Positions 41,777-50,042 of a stretch of DNA of 64,000 bases are shown in pieces. Under the pieces are notes generated by a model. It saw nothing but the letters and a program-made list of their open reading frames with translations. It made no database searches and was not told the origin of the DNA. Within the stretch, counting starts at the first letter, position 1; every line of letters starts with the position of its first letter. The position numbers and the translations under genes were made by a program. The stretch comes from Acidimicrobiales bacterium (GTDB taxonomy: Bacteria; Actinomycetota; Acidimicrobiia; Acidimicrobiales; Aldehydirespiratoraceae), in NCBI GenBank assembly GCA_041394245.1, contig JAWKIR010000003.1, forward strand, positions 620,001 to 684,000, read 5' to 3'.

Positions 41777-43192
41777 ATGGAACGGCCGACCAGCGCTCTG
41801 CTCACGGACCACTACGAGCTGACGATGGTCGCGTCCGCGCTGCGGTCGGGGATCTCCACGCGACGTTCGGTGTTCGAGGTCTTCGCCCGACGGCTGCCGA
41901 CGGGTCGCGCCTACGGCGTGATGGCGGGGATCGACCGGCTCCTCGACGCCGTCGAACGGTTCCGTTTCGACGATGACACGGTCGGCCATCTGATCGAGCG
42001 GGGGGTTGTCGAGGAAGGCCCGATGGCCGACTGGTTGCGGGCCTACCGCTTCACCGGCGACATCACCGGCTATGCCGAGGGTGAGCTCTTCTTCCCCTAC
42101 AGCCCCGTGCTCACGGTCGCCGGTTCGTTCGCCGAATGCGTCGTGCTCGAGACCGTCATGCTCTCGGTGCTGAATCACGATTGTGCCGTCGCGTCGGCGG
42201 CCGCCCGGATGGCCGACGCGGCCGGCGGGCGCATGCTGATCGAAGGCGGTTCGCGCCGTACCGACCCCGAGGCGGCGGTTGCCGCGGCCCGCGCGTCCCA
42301 TGTGGGTGGCTTCGACACGACGTCCAATCTCGAGGCCGGTCGCCGGCACGGGATCCCCACCGGTGGAACAACCGCCCACGCCTTCGTGCTCGCCCACGAC
42401 ACCGAGGAAGCGGCGTTCGCGGCGCAGCGCGATGCACTGGGTGTTGCGAGTACTTATCTGGTCGACACCTTCGACGTGCTCGAGGGCATTCGCCGCGCCG
42501 TGGCGGTCGTCGGCACCGACATCGGCGGCGTCCGCATCGACTCCGGCGAGCTGCTGGCCGACAGCCGTGCCGCCCGCGCCCTGCTCGACGGTCTCGGCGC
42601 GACCGGTTGTCGCATCGTCGTGTCGAGCGATCTCGACGAGTTCCGAGTCGCCGAACTCGAAGCGGCCGGTGCGCCGATCGACGCGTATCTGGTCGGCACC
42701 AGCCTCGTCACCGGGTCGGGTCATCCGACCGCCCAGATGGTCTACAAGCTGGTGTCGATCGCCGACGACGACGATCCGGCCGCGCCGCTGCGTGCCGTCG
42801 GCAAGCTGTCGCCCGGCAAGCGCACGATCGGCGGTCGCAAGGACGTGCATCGCACCTTCGACTTCGACGGTCGCTACGACAGCGAGGTGCTGTCCGTCCT
42901 CCCCGTCGAGCTGCCCGACGATTCGATGTCGCCGCAGGTTCCGCTCGTGCTCGACGGTGAGGTCGTCGCCGATCTGACCGACCCGGGCGAAGCACGGGCC
43001 CGGTGCTTCGAGCGGCGGAGCCATCTCCGGCCCGAGGACCGCACGCCGTGGCCGGCCACCACCCCCGCGATTCCGACCGTGTGGGAAGGCGTCGAGGCGC
43101 CCCTGTCGGCCGCGGTCGTCAACACATCGGTCGCCGGTTCGACCCTGGCCGGTGCTCACCCACCCCATCACAACGGAGGGATCCCACAATGA
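41777..43192 (+). CDS. pncB: Nicotinate phosphoribosyltransferase
   Basis: A 471-residue enzyme of NAD salvage that joins nicotinate to PRPP. It starts LLTDHYELTMVASALRSG, the family hallmark, and keeps GSRRTDPEAAVAAARASHVG, GGTTAHAFVLAHD, VDTFDVLEGIR, RIDSGELLADS and GTSLVTGSG, which form the active site and PRPP pocket. The stop overlaps the pncA start (ATGA), so nicotinamide deamidation and nicotinate recycling are expressed together. A TAGCGT lies eight bases before the ATG. Confidence 0.95.
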   Translation: MERPTSALLTDHYELTMVASALRSGISTRRSVFEVFARRLPTGRAYGVMAGIDRLLDAVERFRFDDDTVGHLIERGVVEEGPMADWLRAYRFTGDITGYAEGELFFPYSPVLTVAGSFAECVVLETVMLSVLNHDCAVASAAARMADAAGGRMLIEGGSRRTDPEAAVAAARASHVGGFDTTSNLEAGRRHGIPTGGTTAHAFVLAHDTEEAAFAAQRDALGVASTYLVDTFDVLEGIRRAVAVVGTDIGGVRIDSGELLADSRAARALLDGLGATGCRIVVSSDLDEFRVAELEAAGAPIDAYLVGTSLVTGSGHPTAQMVYKLVSIADDDDPAAPLRAVGKLSPGKRTIGGRKDVHRTFDFDGRYDSEVLSVLPVELPDDSMSPQVPLVLDGEVVADLTDPGEARARCFERRSHLRPEDRTPWPATTPAIPTVWEGVEAPLSAAVVNTSVAGSTLAGAHPPHHNGGIPQ

Positions 43193-43764
43193 CTCGAGCG
43201 TTGATCGTCGTCGATGTGCAGAACGACTTCTGCGAGGGAGGTTCGCTCGCGGTCGAGGGCGGTGGCGATGTCGCTCGCTCGATCAGCGCGCTGGTCGGCA
43301 CCGACCGGGCCGGCGGCGACTACGACGTGGTGGTGGCGACCAAGGACTGGCATGTCGATCCCGGTGAGCACTTCGCCGATCCGGCGATCGGGCCGAACTT
43401 CGTCGACACGTGGCCGGTGCACTGTGTGGCCGAGAGCGACGGTGCCGCCTTCCACCCCGACCTCGATGTCGCCGTCGACGAGATCTTCCTCAAGGGTCGT
43501 CGCACAGCCAGCTACACCGGGTTCGACGGTGGCGCGATCGCCGACGAGTCCGTCCACCTCGGCGAATGGCTCCGAGCGCGCGGCGTCACCGACGTCGACG
43601 TGGTCGGACTCGCCACCGACCACTGTGTGCGGGCCACCGCGCTCGACGCCGTCGAGGCCGGGTTCGCCACGCGGGTGTTGCTCGACCACTGTGCCGGTGT
43701 TGCGCCCGAGACCACCGCGGACGCGCTCGCCGAGATGACCGGCGCCGGGATCGCCCTCGTATGA
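43189..43764 (+). CDS. pncA: Nicotinamidase
   Basis: A 191-residue amidase converting nicotinamide to nicotinate. Catalytic D9 (VDVQNDF), K102 (FLKGRR) and C146 (ATDHCVRAT) are present, with metal ligands D53, H55 and H61 (KDWHVDPGEHF). The N-terminus nearly matches mycobacterial PncA, the pyrazinamide-activating enzyme, so a similar substrate range is likely. A GGAGGG ribosome-binding site lies inside the end of pncB. The next gene overlaps its stop. Confidence 0.95.
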   Translation: MTRALIVVDVQNDFCEGGSLAVEGGGDVARSISALVGTDRAGGDYDVVVATKDWHVDPGEHFADPAIGPNFVDTWPVHCVAESDGAAFHPDLDVAVDEIFLKGRRTASYTGFDGGAIADESVHLGEWLRARGVTDVDVVGLATDHCVRATALDAVEAGFATRVLLDHCAGVAPETTADALAEMTGAGIALV

Positions 43765-44324
43765 GTGGTGCCGTCGACCCCGGGTGGGGTCAGGCGGTCA
43801 GGAAGGTTCCGCTGGCGTTGCTCCCGACGCGGGGTATGAGGATGGCCGCCGGTTCGACCGACAGCCTGACCGTCATGCGTCTGTTGTGGCTGACCTTCAC
43901 CGCCGCGATGGTGCTCCTGGGTGTGGTGGTCGTGGTGATCGACCGGGTGGCTCCGGGCGGCGGCGTCGACGGTCGAGGCGTGGGCGCGGTCGTGGTGGGC
44001 CTCGGGGTGATCGCCCAACTCGTCGCGGCGAAGGTCGTCAACGACATCGCGGGGTCGACCATTCCGGAGGTCCGGGCGGCGGCGCAGCGGGCGTTCTTCC
44101 TGCGGGTCGCATTGGCCGAGCCCGCAGCACTGCTCGGCTTCCTCGGGTTCGTGGTCAGCGGCAACGCGGCGGTCTACGGCGCCGGCTTCGTCGTCGGCAT
44201 GGCAGGCATGTTCGACGCCGCCCCGACGCGGGCGTGGCTCGACCGTGGGCAACAACAGCTTCGGGCCGCAGGGTCCGACGTCGAACTGCTCGCCGCGCTG
44301 GTGGGCGGCGGACTCACTCGCTGA
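43761..44324 (+). CDS. Multi-pass membrane protein in the pncBA operon
   Basis: A 187-residue protein with a short basic N-terminus and about four transmembrane helices (LLWLTFTAAMVLLGVVVVVI, VGAVVVGLGVIAQLVAAKVV, LAEPAALLGFLGFVVSGNAA, GAGFVVGMAGMFDAA). No family is recognised. The ATG overlaps the pncA stop (ATGA), so it is coupled to NAD salvage genes. A role in uptake of nicotinamide or nicotinate would be attractive, but nothing in the sequence shows this. Confidence 0.72.
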   Translation: MSGAVDPGWGQAVRKVPLALLPTRGMRMAAGSTDSLTVMRLLWLTFTAAMVLLGVVVVVIDRVAPGGGVDGRGVGAVVVGLGVIAQLVAAKVVNDIAGSTIPEVRAAAQRAFFLRVALAEPAALLGFLGFVVSGNAAVYGAGFVVGMAGMFDAAPTRAWLDRGQQQLRAAGSDVELLAALVGGGLTR

Positions 44325-44350
44325 CGTGCGCTTCCCTCACAGGGCGGGGA

Positions 44351-45052
44351 TCAGCACCAGTGGAAGTCGTGGATGCCGATCCATTGGAACGCGGTCCAGT
44401 TCGAGTTGTCCTGGTGGCGGATCTCCAGCCGGGTGATCGGCTGATCGAAGACGACGCCGACGTTGCCGGTGGCGGAACTCGTCGACGAGGTGCCCCGCAC
44501 GGTGTTGGCGGTGACCTGGACCTGGGCGCCGCCGACGTTCATGGCCGCGGGGTCGATCGTGCCGCCGCCGTTGGAACCGATGACGCGGACGGTGTCCTCC
44601 CAGCTGAATGTCGCCCGGTCGACGTCGACGAGCGAGAAGCTGGGACACACGGGCACGGAGAACTGGAAGATCAGGTCGACGTACTGGCCGTTGCGGGCGT
44701 TCTCCATGGCGGTGATCACCGGATTGTCGAGCCCGTTGAGCACACTGTTCCAGGCGACACCGGTGTAGCCGGGCTGCTGGCGCCCCCACGGGTCGAGCAC
44801 CGAGAACGTGATGGTCACCGAGTTGTCGTCGGACAGGAAGCTGCTCGGCAGGGGGCTGCCGGCGAAGCGGGAGAAGTCGACCTGGCGGGACGGGCTGAGG
44901 CAGCTGCCGGCGGCGGCGGCCACCGACTCGAGCGACAGGACGGAGGGCGCGACCCAGATGCCGGCGGACGCGACGGCGCCCGCCTTGAGCATCGATCGTC
45001 GACTCACCGGGGGGAGACTGCGACGCGAAGAGAGAGGGGTGTCCTGCTCCAT
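44351..45052 (-). CDS. Tat-exported protein, unknown function
   Basis: A 233-residue protein with a twin-arginine signal (SRRSMLKAGAVASAGIWVAP), cleavage probably after SVAAAAG. The mature part is beta-rich with a Cys near each end (GSCLSPSRQ, VCPSFS, final FHWC), suggesting a disulfide-closed sandwich (NSVTITFSVLDPWG, YVDLIFQFSVPVC, DQPITRLEIRHQDN). The final part resembles carbohydrate-binding or discoidin-like folds, tentatively. An AGAAGAG adjoins the ATG. The gene is divergent from the MarR gene, with 203 bp between that hold no evident gene. Confidence 0.75.
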   Translation of the reverse strand: MEQDTPLSSRRSLPPVSRRSMLKAGAVASAGIWVAPSVLSLESVAAAAGSCLSPSRQVDFSRFAGSPLPSSFLSDDNSVTITFSVLDPWGRQQPGYTGVAWNSVLNGLDNPVITAMENARNGQYVDLIFQFSVPVCPSFSLVDVDRATFSWEDTVRVIGSNGGGTIDPAAMNVGGAQVQVTANTVRGTSSTSSATGNVGVVFDQPITRLEIRHQDNSNWTAFQWIGIHDFHWC

Positions 45053-45243
45053 CTCTTCTGAATTCGGCCCGGAGATCGGCGAACTGAGCCGCTCCGGACA
45101 AATCGTCCACACGGCCCATGGGAGCGTCGACGCCTGGGAACCGACCCTTCATGGGTCGTTCGGCCCATTGTCGGCCGACGGCACGGTGCGGGCACTGCCC
45201 GCAGTATCCATGATAACTCCGTGATTGCGCATGCATATGGGGG

Positions 45244-45255
45244 TAGGGTCTCGCG
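45244..45255 (+). promoter_or_regulatory. Leaderless -10 element of the MarR gene
   Basis: TAGGGT (45244-45249), six bases, then ATG. Just upstream is an A/T-rich near-palindrome TGCGCATGCATA (45226-45237) that could be a MarR autoregulatory site. Confidence 0.45.
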
Positions 45256-45693
45256 ATGGACCTCTCAACCTCCCCCGACCAGGAACTCGTGCTCGCCGTT
45301 GCCGACAGTTGGGATCGTCTGCTCGCGCGGCTCGAGAGCGGCCTCTCGCACGTCACCGGCATCACGTTCGCCGAGTACCGCCTGCTCCGGGCGATCGCTC
45401 GGTCTCCCCAGCAGCGAGCGAGCCGCGTCGACCTGGCCGAACGGGTGGGGCTCTCGCCCTCAGGGGTCACACGGGCCCTGCAACCACTCGAGAAGCTCGG
45501 CTTCGTCGAGACACAGCGCGGTGAACGAGACGCCCGCCTCGCCCTCGCCGGCCTCACCCCCCACGGGGAGACCCTGGTGCGCGACGCTTCCGCGGTCGTC
45601 GACGACGTGGCCGCCTCGATCCTCGACCAGGCCCCCGATGTCGCTGCGTCTCGCCAGACGCTCGTCGCCCTGTTGGCCGACCTGGCTTCCTGA
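45256..45693 (+). CDS. MarR-family transcriptional regulator
   Basis: A 145-residue winged-helix repressor. Helices and the wing match MarR: VTGITFAEYRLLRAIARSPQ, RVDLAERVGLSPSGVTRALQ, LEKLGFVETQRGERDARLAL, then LTPHGETLV. It likely represses itself and the PLP decarboxylase gene 27 bp downstream until a small ligand binds. The promoter is leaderless. Confidence 0.88.
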   Translation: MDLSTSPDQELVLAVADSWDRLLARLESGLSHVTGITFAEYRLLRAIARSPQQRASRVDLAERVGLSPSGVTRALQPLEKLGFVETQRGERDARLALAGLTPHGETLVRDASAVVDDVAASILDQAPDVAASRQTLVALLADLAS

Positions 45694-45720
45694 CCGGGCC
45701 TGGCTCGCCGAGCAACGCTG

Positions 45721-47106
45721 ATGGACACGACTCGACGTGACGAGAAACTCCGCCTCCTGGCCGATGCCGCGGCCCGGGCGGCCACCTATGTCGCCGCCGA
45801 CGCCGCGACCTTTCCGAGCCCGCACGACGTGGCCGCGCTCGACGGGCTCACCGCGGACCTGCCGGACGAGCCCACCGACCCGTCGGCGGTGATCGCCGAA
45901 CTCGACCGACTCGGATCGCCGGCCACCGTCCGCAGCACCGGCGGCCGGTACTTCGGGTTCGTCAACGGCGGCACCGAGCCGGAGGCCCTCGCGGCCAACG
46001 TGCTCGCGGCGGCCTGGGATCAGAACGCCGCACTCCCGATCATGTCGCCGGCCGCGGCCCGCTTCGACGAGATCGCGGCGAGGTGGATCGTCGAGATCCT
46101 CGGTCTTCCCGCCTCGGCGACCGGCGGCTTCTGCGCAGGAGCTGCGGTGGCCAACCTCACGTGCGTGGTCGCCGCGCGCGACGCACTCCTGGCCGCGCAG
46201 GGATGGGACGTCGGTGAGCGGGGCCTGATCGGCGCACCTCCGATCCAGCTCGTGGCGTCCGAGGAGATCCACATCGCGGTGCTGAAGGCGTTGCGTGTGG
46301 CCGGGCTCGGCACCGGGGCCATCACGATGGTGCCGACCGACGAGTCCGGGCGGGTCCGTGTCGACGCGATGCCGCCCCTCGATCCTTTCGCCCTGGTGCT
46401 CGTGCAGGCCGGCAACGTCAACACCGGCCACAGCGACCCGTTCGCTCCGATCGCGGAGCTCACCGGCGCAGCGCAGGGTTGGCTGCACGTCGACGGCGCC
46501 TTCGGCCTGTGGGCCGCGGCCTCGCCGACGCATCGACGACTGGTCGACGGTGTCGACGGGGCCGACTCGTGGGCGGTCGATGCCCACAAGTGGTTGAACG
46601 TCCCCTACGACTCGGCGATCGCGATCTGTCGGCGCGGGGAGGACCTGCGTCGCGCGATGGCGATGAACGCGGCGTATCTCCCGGCCGACGCCGAGCGGGC
46701 GTCGATGCACCTCGGCCTGCAGATGTCGCAGCGGGCCCGGGCCGTGGAGGCGTGGGCGGTGCTCGCAACCAAGGGACGCCGTGGAGTGGCCGACATGGTC
46801 GACCACACCTGCGCGCTGGCGGCGCGCATGGCCGATGCGCTCGGGGCGGCCGGCGCCGAAGTACTCGCGCCGCAGGCCCTCAATCAGACGCTGGTGGCGT
46901 TCGGCGACGACACGACGACGGCGGCCGTCATCGCCGCGGTCCAGGCCGATCGCACCGCGTGGGCCGGCAGCACGACCTGGAAGGGCCGACTCGCCATGCG
47001 GATCAGCTGCTCCGACACACTCGCCTCCGTGGACGACGTCGACGCCGCCGTCGCCGCGATCATCCGCAGCTGGCGTTCCGTACAGCCCGCGACGGGGACG
47101 GTGTGA
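45721..47106 (+). CDS. PLP-dependent group II decarboxylase
   Basis: A 461-residue fold-type I PLP enzyme. The Schiff-base K290 lies in VDAHKWLNVPYDSAI. Other family signs are FGFVNGGTEPEALAANVLA, the substrate-loop GFCAGAAVANLTC and HVDGAFGLWAAAS (Asp for the pyridine nitrogen). It resembles aromatic L-amino-acid or glutamate-type decarboxylases, so the product would be an amine; the substrate is unknown. The MarR gene upstream is the likely regulator. Confidence 0.88.
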   Translation: MDTTRRDEKLRLLADAAARAATYVAADAATFPSPHDVAALDGLTADLPDEPTDPSAVIAELDRLGSPATVRSTGGRYFGFVNGGTEPEALAANVLAAAWDQNAALPIMSPAAARFDEIAARWIVEILGLPASATGGFCAGAAVANLTCVVAARDALLAAQGWDVGERGLIGAPPIQLVASEEIHIAVLKALRVAGLGTGAITMVPTDESGRVRVDAMPPLDPFALVLVQAGNVNTGHSDPFAPIAELTGAAQGWLHVDGAFGLWAAASPTHRRLVDGVDGADSWAVDAHKWLNVPYDSAIAICRRGEDLRRAMAMNAAYLPADAERASMHLGLQMSQRARAVEAWAVLATKGRRGVADMVDHTCALAARMADALGAAGAEVLAPQALNQTLVAFGDDTTTAAVIAAVQADRTAWAGSTTWKGRLAMRISCSDTLASVDDVDAAVAAIIRSWRSVQPATGTV

Positions 47107-47601
47107 TCAGGCCTCGGCCAGGTTCTTGATGCCCTCGACGGTGGCTTCCATGTTGACGCGCCACTCGTCGAGCCGGTGCTCGACGATCTGCTCCTCGCGG
47201 TCGGGCCGGGCCTCGAGCATCGGGGTGAGCCCGGACGGTCCGAGTCCCATCTGCGCGGTGAACGTGAGCGTCGTGGTGTCGCCGTGTGGATCGAGCGTGA
47301 ACCGCCACTTCGACAGCGTCGCGTCGGGTCCGCCGGGGTCCCATCCGAAGGCCCGTTGCGGTTCGCAGACCGACACGCAGCACCGCACCGTCCACCGGCC
47401 AACGACCGGATGCTCGTTGGTGCCGTCGAACAGGGCACCGACCTCGGGTCCGGTGAAGGGCTCGACCCACTCGCCGCCCTGGAACTCCGTCGAGAAGCGG
47501 GCGGGGAGGTCGATGTCGGTGATCAACGGCCAGAGCACCGCCGGCGGTGCGGCGACCTCGGTCGACACCGAGACGATGGGCAGGTCGGAATAGCGGGCCA
47601 T
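47107..47601 (-). CDS. SRPBCC (START-like) protein
   Basis: A 164-residue polyketide-cyclase/START-like ligand-binding protein: VSVSTEVAAPPAVLWPLITD, LPARFSTEFQGGEW, GTNEHPVVGRWTVRCCVSVC, KWRFTLDPHGDTTTLTFTAQ and a C-terminal helix VEGIKNLAEA. Such proteins bind hydrophobic ligands or act as regulators or cyclases. The ATG lies four bases after the hisG stop, so it is cotranscribed with hisE and hisG, although no role in histidine synthesis is known for the family. Confidence 0.85.
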   Translation of the reverse strand: MARYSDLPIVSVSTEVAAPPAVLWPLITDIDLPARFSTEFQGGEWVEPFTGPEVGALFDGTNEHPVVGRWTVRCCVSVCEPQRAFGWDPGGPDATLSKWRFTLDPHGDTTTLTFTAQMGLGPSGLTPMLEARPDREEQIVEHRLDEWRVNMEATVEGIKNLAEA

Positions 47602-47605
47602 GTGG

Positions 47606-48451
47606 TCACTCCAGGATGGCGTTGGTCGGGAGGGCCACGATGCCGGTGGCGCCGAGTTCGCGGAGATCACCGAGGCGGGCCCACAGCTGGTCGTGCTGCA
47701 CCACGAGATGCACGGCGACGAGATCGTCGCGTCCGGCGAGGGGGAGCAGGGTCGGGGCGGCCAGGCCGGGGAAGATCGTGCCGAGCTGGTCGACCTGCTC
47801 GGGCGGGATGTGCAACACGAGGTACTGATGGCTCGTCGCGGCGCGGGCTGCCTCCATCCGCAGGAGCAGGCCGGCCACCTCGGGGGACTCGGTCGTGCCG
47901 GGGTGGGCGAACACGGCCTGGCACGCCGCGGCGACCTCGATCGCGTGGAGCGAGTTGCGGCGGAGACTGTTGCCGGTCTCGCGGAGGTCGACGATCGCGT
48001 CGGCCAACCCCCGGGCGCAGATGCCCTCCAGGGAACCGCCCATGGCGACGACCTCGATGTCGACGCCCTTCGACGCGAACCACCGCCGTGTCCAGTTCGG
48101 CAGATGTGTGGCGACGGTGCGTCCCGAGAGATCGGCGACGGAGGTGTAGGGCGCGTCGGTGCGGCACGCGACGACGAGGTCGGAGCGGGAGAAGCCGAGG
48201 TCGATCGCCGGCCAGTCCTCGATCTCGTTCTCGAGCGCGGTGTCGGTGGAGATGAACGCGGCATCGAGTCGTCCGGCCCGCAGCCAGGCGGCAGCGTCTC
48301 GCGGGCGCATCTCGATGAACTCGATGTCCTCCACCACGAGGGCGGCGTTCTCGGTGCCGAGTTGGCGCAGGTTGTAGCCCGCGTGACGGAGCAGGTCGAA
48401 CACACGGTCGCGCAGACGACCCTTCGACGGCACGGCGACGCGGGCGCTCAC
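47606..48451 (-). CDS. hisG: ATP phosphoribosyltransferase (HisG, long form)
   Basis: A 281-residue enzyme joining ATP and PRPP in the first step of histidine synthesis. It starts VAVPSKGRLRDRVFDLLRHA and keeps the periplasmic-binding-like fold with the PRPP loop DLRETGNSLRRNSL. The C-terminal third (ARAATSHQYLVLHIPPEQVD onward) is the ACT-like regulatory domain of long HisG, which mediates histidine feedback. The GTG start overlaps the hisE stop. Confidence 0.95.
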   Translation of the reverse strand: MSARVAVPSKGRLRDRVFDLLRHAGYNLRQLGTENAALVVEDIEFIEMRPRDAAAWLRAGRLDAAFISTDTALENEIEDWPAIDLGFSRSDLVVACRTDAPYTSVADLSGRTVATHLPNWTRRWFASKGVDIEVVAMGGSLEGICARGLADAIVDLRETGNSLRRNSLHAIEVAAACQAVFAHPGTTESPEVAGLLLRMEAARAATSHQYLVLHIPPEQVDQLGTIFPGLAAPTLLPLAGRDDLVAVHLVVQHDQLWARLGDLRELGATGIVALPTNAILE

Positions 48452-48726
48452 GATCGTCGAGCCTCGAGTACCGCGAAGACGTCGCTGAGGGGGACGTCGA
48501 CCGCGACGAGACCGACCATCAAGTGGTAGATCAGGTCGGCGGCCTCCTGTGCGGTCAGGGCCGGGTCGTTGGTGGGGCGACCGAGTTCGAGACAGACCTC
48601 GAACGCCTCCTCCATGATCTTGCGCTGGGCGAGTTCGGGATCGGCGAGGAGTTGCGCGGTGTAGGACTCGTCCGGATTCGCGGTGCGACGCGATCGGAGG
48701 ACCTCTTCGAGTTCGGCGAGAATCAC
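48448..48726 (-). CDS. hisE: Phosphoribosyl-ATP pyrophosphatase
   Basis: A 92-residue MazG-like enzyme for step 2 of histidine synthesis. Motifs are LEEVLRSRRTANPDESYTAQ, AQRKIMEEAFEVCLELGR and AADLIYHLMVGLV, with metal-binding Glu and Asp. The GTG start has a TAGGGT -10 six bases upstream. A GGAGGA is also present directly before the GTG but too close to act. hisE-hisG is the usual actinobacterial order. Confidence 0.95.
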   Translation of the reverse strand: MILAELEEVLRSRRTANPDESYTAQLLADPELAQRKIMEEAFEVCLELGRPTNDPALTAQEAADLIYHLMVGLVAVDVPLSDVFAVLEARRS

Positions 48727-48738
48727 TCCTCCACCCTA
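48727..48738 (-). promoter_or_regulatory. Leaderless -10 element of hisE
   Basis: TAGGGT (48738-48733, minus strand), six bases, then GTG. Confidence 0.5.
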
Positions 48739-48858
48739 CGGCCGACCACCTGCGCCCCGCTCGGGCACCTCGCCACCGGGGAGGAGCGCATCCGATCGGG
48801 CCGGATGTGCGCGGACCGTCGCTCCGGGCTCGACCGTCGGGGGATACCGTCCGGCGTG

Positions 48859-49620
48859 ATGACCGATGCACCCACGATCGTGACGATCGACCAGGCGATC
48901 GACGCGCTCGATGCCGAGATCGAGCGGTGTCTCACCCTGAACGACCCCTGCGGCTACTTCGCGGTCGTCTACCGCGCCGTGACGGCTCGGGTGCGCGACG
49001 GCATCGCCGCCGGAGAGTTCGCCGACGGGGCTCGCATGGAGCGCTTCGACGTGCTCTTCGCCCGGCGCTACCTCGACGCCGCGGCGGGGTGGCAGGCCGG
49101 CACCGAGGTCCCGGCGGTGTGGCGCGTTGCGTTCGAGACCGGGAGCAGCCGCCGACACCTGGCCGCGCAGCATCTCCTGCTCGGCATCAACGCCCACATC
49201 AACCTCGACCTCGGCATCGCGGCGGCGTTGGCCACCGAGCCCGGCGACATCGACTCGCTCCGCGACGACTTCGAGCGGATCAACGACGTCCTCGCCGAAC
49301 TGGTCGACCGGATGCAGCGGGCGATCTCGTCGGTCTCGTTCAGCGCACGCGCGATCGACGTCGTCGGCCTCCGCTTGGACGAGGCGCTCGTCACGTTCAG
49401 CCTGCGCCACGCCCGCGCCGCTGCCTGGGAGTTCGCCTCGGTCCTCAGCAGCCAGCCGCCCTCGGGTCGCGCTGCGCTCGAAGCCCAGCGCGATCGTGAG
49501 ATGACCGAGCTGGCGCACCGCATCGCACGGCCGGGCTGGCCCCTGCGGTGGGTCGTGTCGATCGCGCGATTCCGCGAACGTCACGACCTCGCGCGGGTGG
49601 TGGCCGAGATGGCGACATGA
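48859..49620 (+). CDS. DUF5995-family protein
   Basis: A 253-residue helical protein. The diagnostic segment is HLLLGINAHINLDLGIAAAL, preceded by YRAVTARVRDGIAAGEFADG and followed by INDVLAELVDRMQRAISSVS. DUF5995 proteins are common in actinobacteria; their His-rich helical core suggests a metal or heme-like site, with function unknown. TACCGT lies five bases before an in-frame GTG at 48856 and eight before the ATG, so the start could be either. The DUF2809 gene overlaps its stop. Confidence 0.82.
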   Translation: MTDAPTIVTIDQAIDALDAEIERCLTLNDPCGYFAVVYRAVTARVRDGIAAGEFADGARMERFDVLFARRYLDAAAGWQAGTEVPAVWRVAFETGSSRRHLAAQHLLLGINAHINLDLGIAAALATEPGDIDSLRDDFERINDVLAELVDRMQRAISSVSFSARAIDVVGLRLDEALVTFSLRHARAAAWEFASVLSSQPPSGRAALEAQRDREMTELAHRIARPGWPLRWVVSIARFRERHDLARVVAEMAT

Positions 49621-50033
49621 TCCGCCCGGTGCGGCCGATCGGGGCGCGCGGACCGGTGCTCGCGGCACTGGGGATCGTCGTGGCTGCCGGCCTCGCCACC
49701 CGTCGGGTCGACGCGATGCCCGGACTGATCGAGGACCATGCCGGCGATGTCCTGTGGGCGACCGCGGTGGTGCTCGCACTCGGTGTGCTCGTGCCGAGCC
49801 GTCGGCCGCTCGAGTCGGCGATCGGCGGTTATGCGATCGCGACGGCCGTCGAGGCGTCGCAGCTCTGGAATCCGGCATGGCTCGACGATCTCCGGTCCAA
49901 CGACCTCGCCGCCCTGGTGCTGGGCCGAGGTTTCCTCTGGGTCGATCTCCTCCGGTACGCCGCAGGTTGTGTGCTCGGTATGGCGTTGCTCACGCTCGTC
50001 CATCGCTCGACGGCGGTGCCACCCCCCGCCTAG
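49617..50033 (+). CDS. DUF2809-family membrane protein
   Basis: A 138-residue protein with four predicted transmembrane helices and the DUF2809 pattern: a Leu/Ala-rich first helix with TRRV, WATAVVLALGVLVPSRRP, AVEASQLWNPAWLDDLRSND and RGFLWVDLLRYAAGCVLG. This resembles VanZ-like/DUF2809 proteins of unknown role. It is coupled to the DUF5995 gene through an ATGA overlap. Confidence 0.8.
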   Translation: MIRPVRPIGARGPVLAALGIVVAAGLATRRVDAMPGLIEDHAGDVLWATAVVLALGVLVPSRRPLESAIGGYAIATAVEASQLWNPAWLDDLRSNDLAALVLGRGFLWVDLLRYAAGCVLGMALLTLVHRSTAVPPPA

Positions 50034-50042
50034 GTTTCCTCG
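50031..50042 (+). promoter_or_regulatory. Leaderless -10 element of the substrate-binding protein gene
   Basis: TAGGTT (50031-50036), six bases, then ATG. It overlaps the stop codon of the DUF2809 gene. Confidence 0.5.

Noticed and set aside
45053..45255. Inverted repeat CGACCC-ttcat-GGGTCG in the Tat protein/MarR gap as the MarR operator
   Set aside because: Arms are short (6 bp), GC-rich and distant from the MarR -10; the near-palindrome at 45226-45237 is better placed, but neither is strong enough for a separate call.
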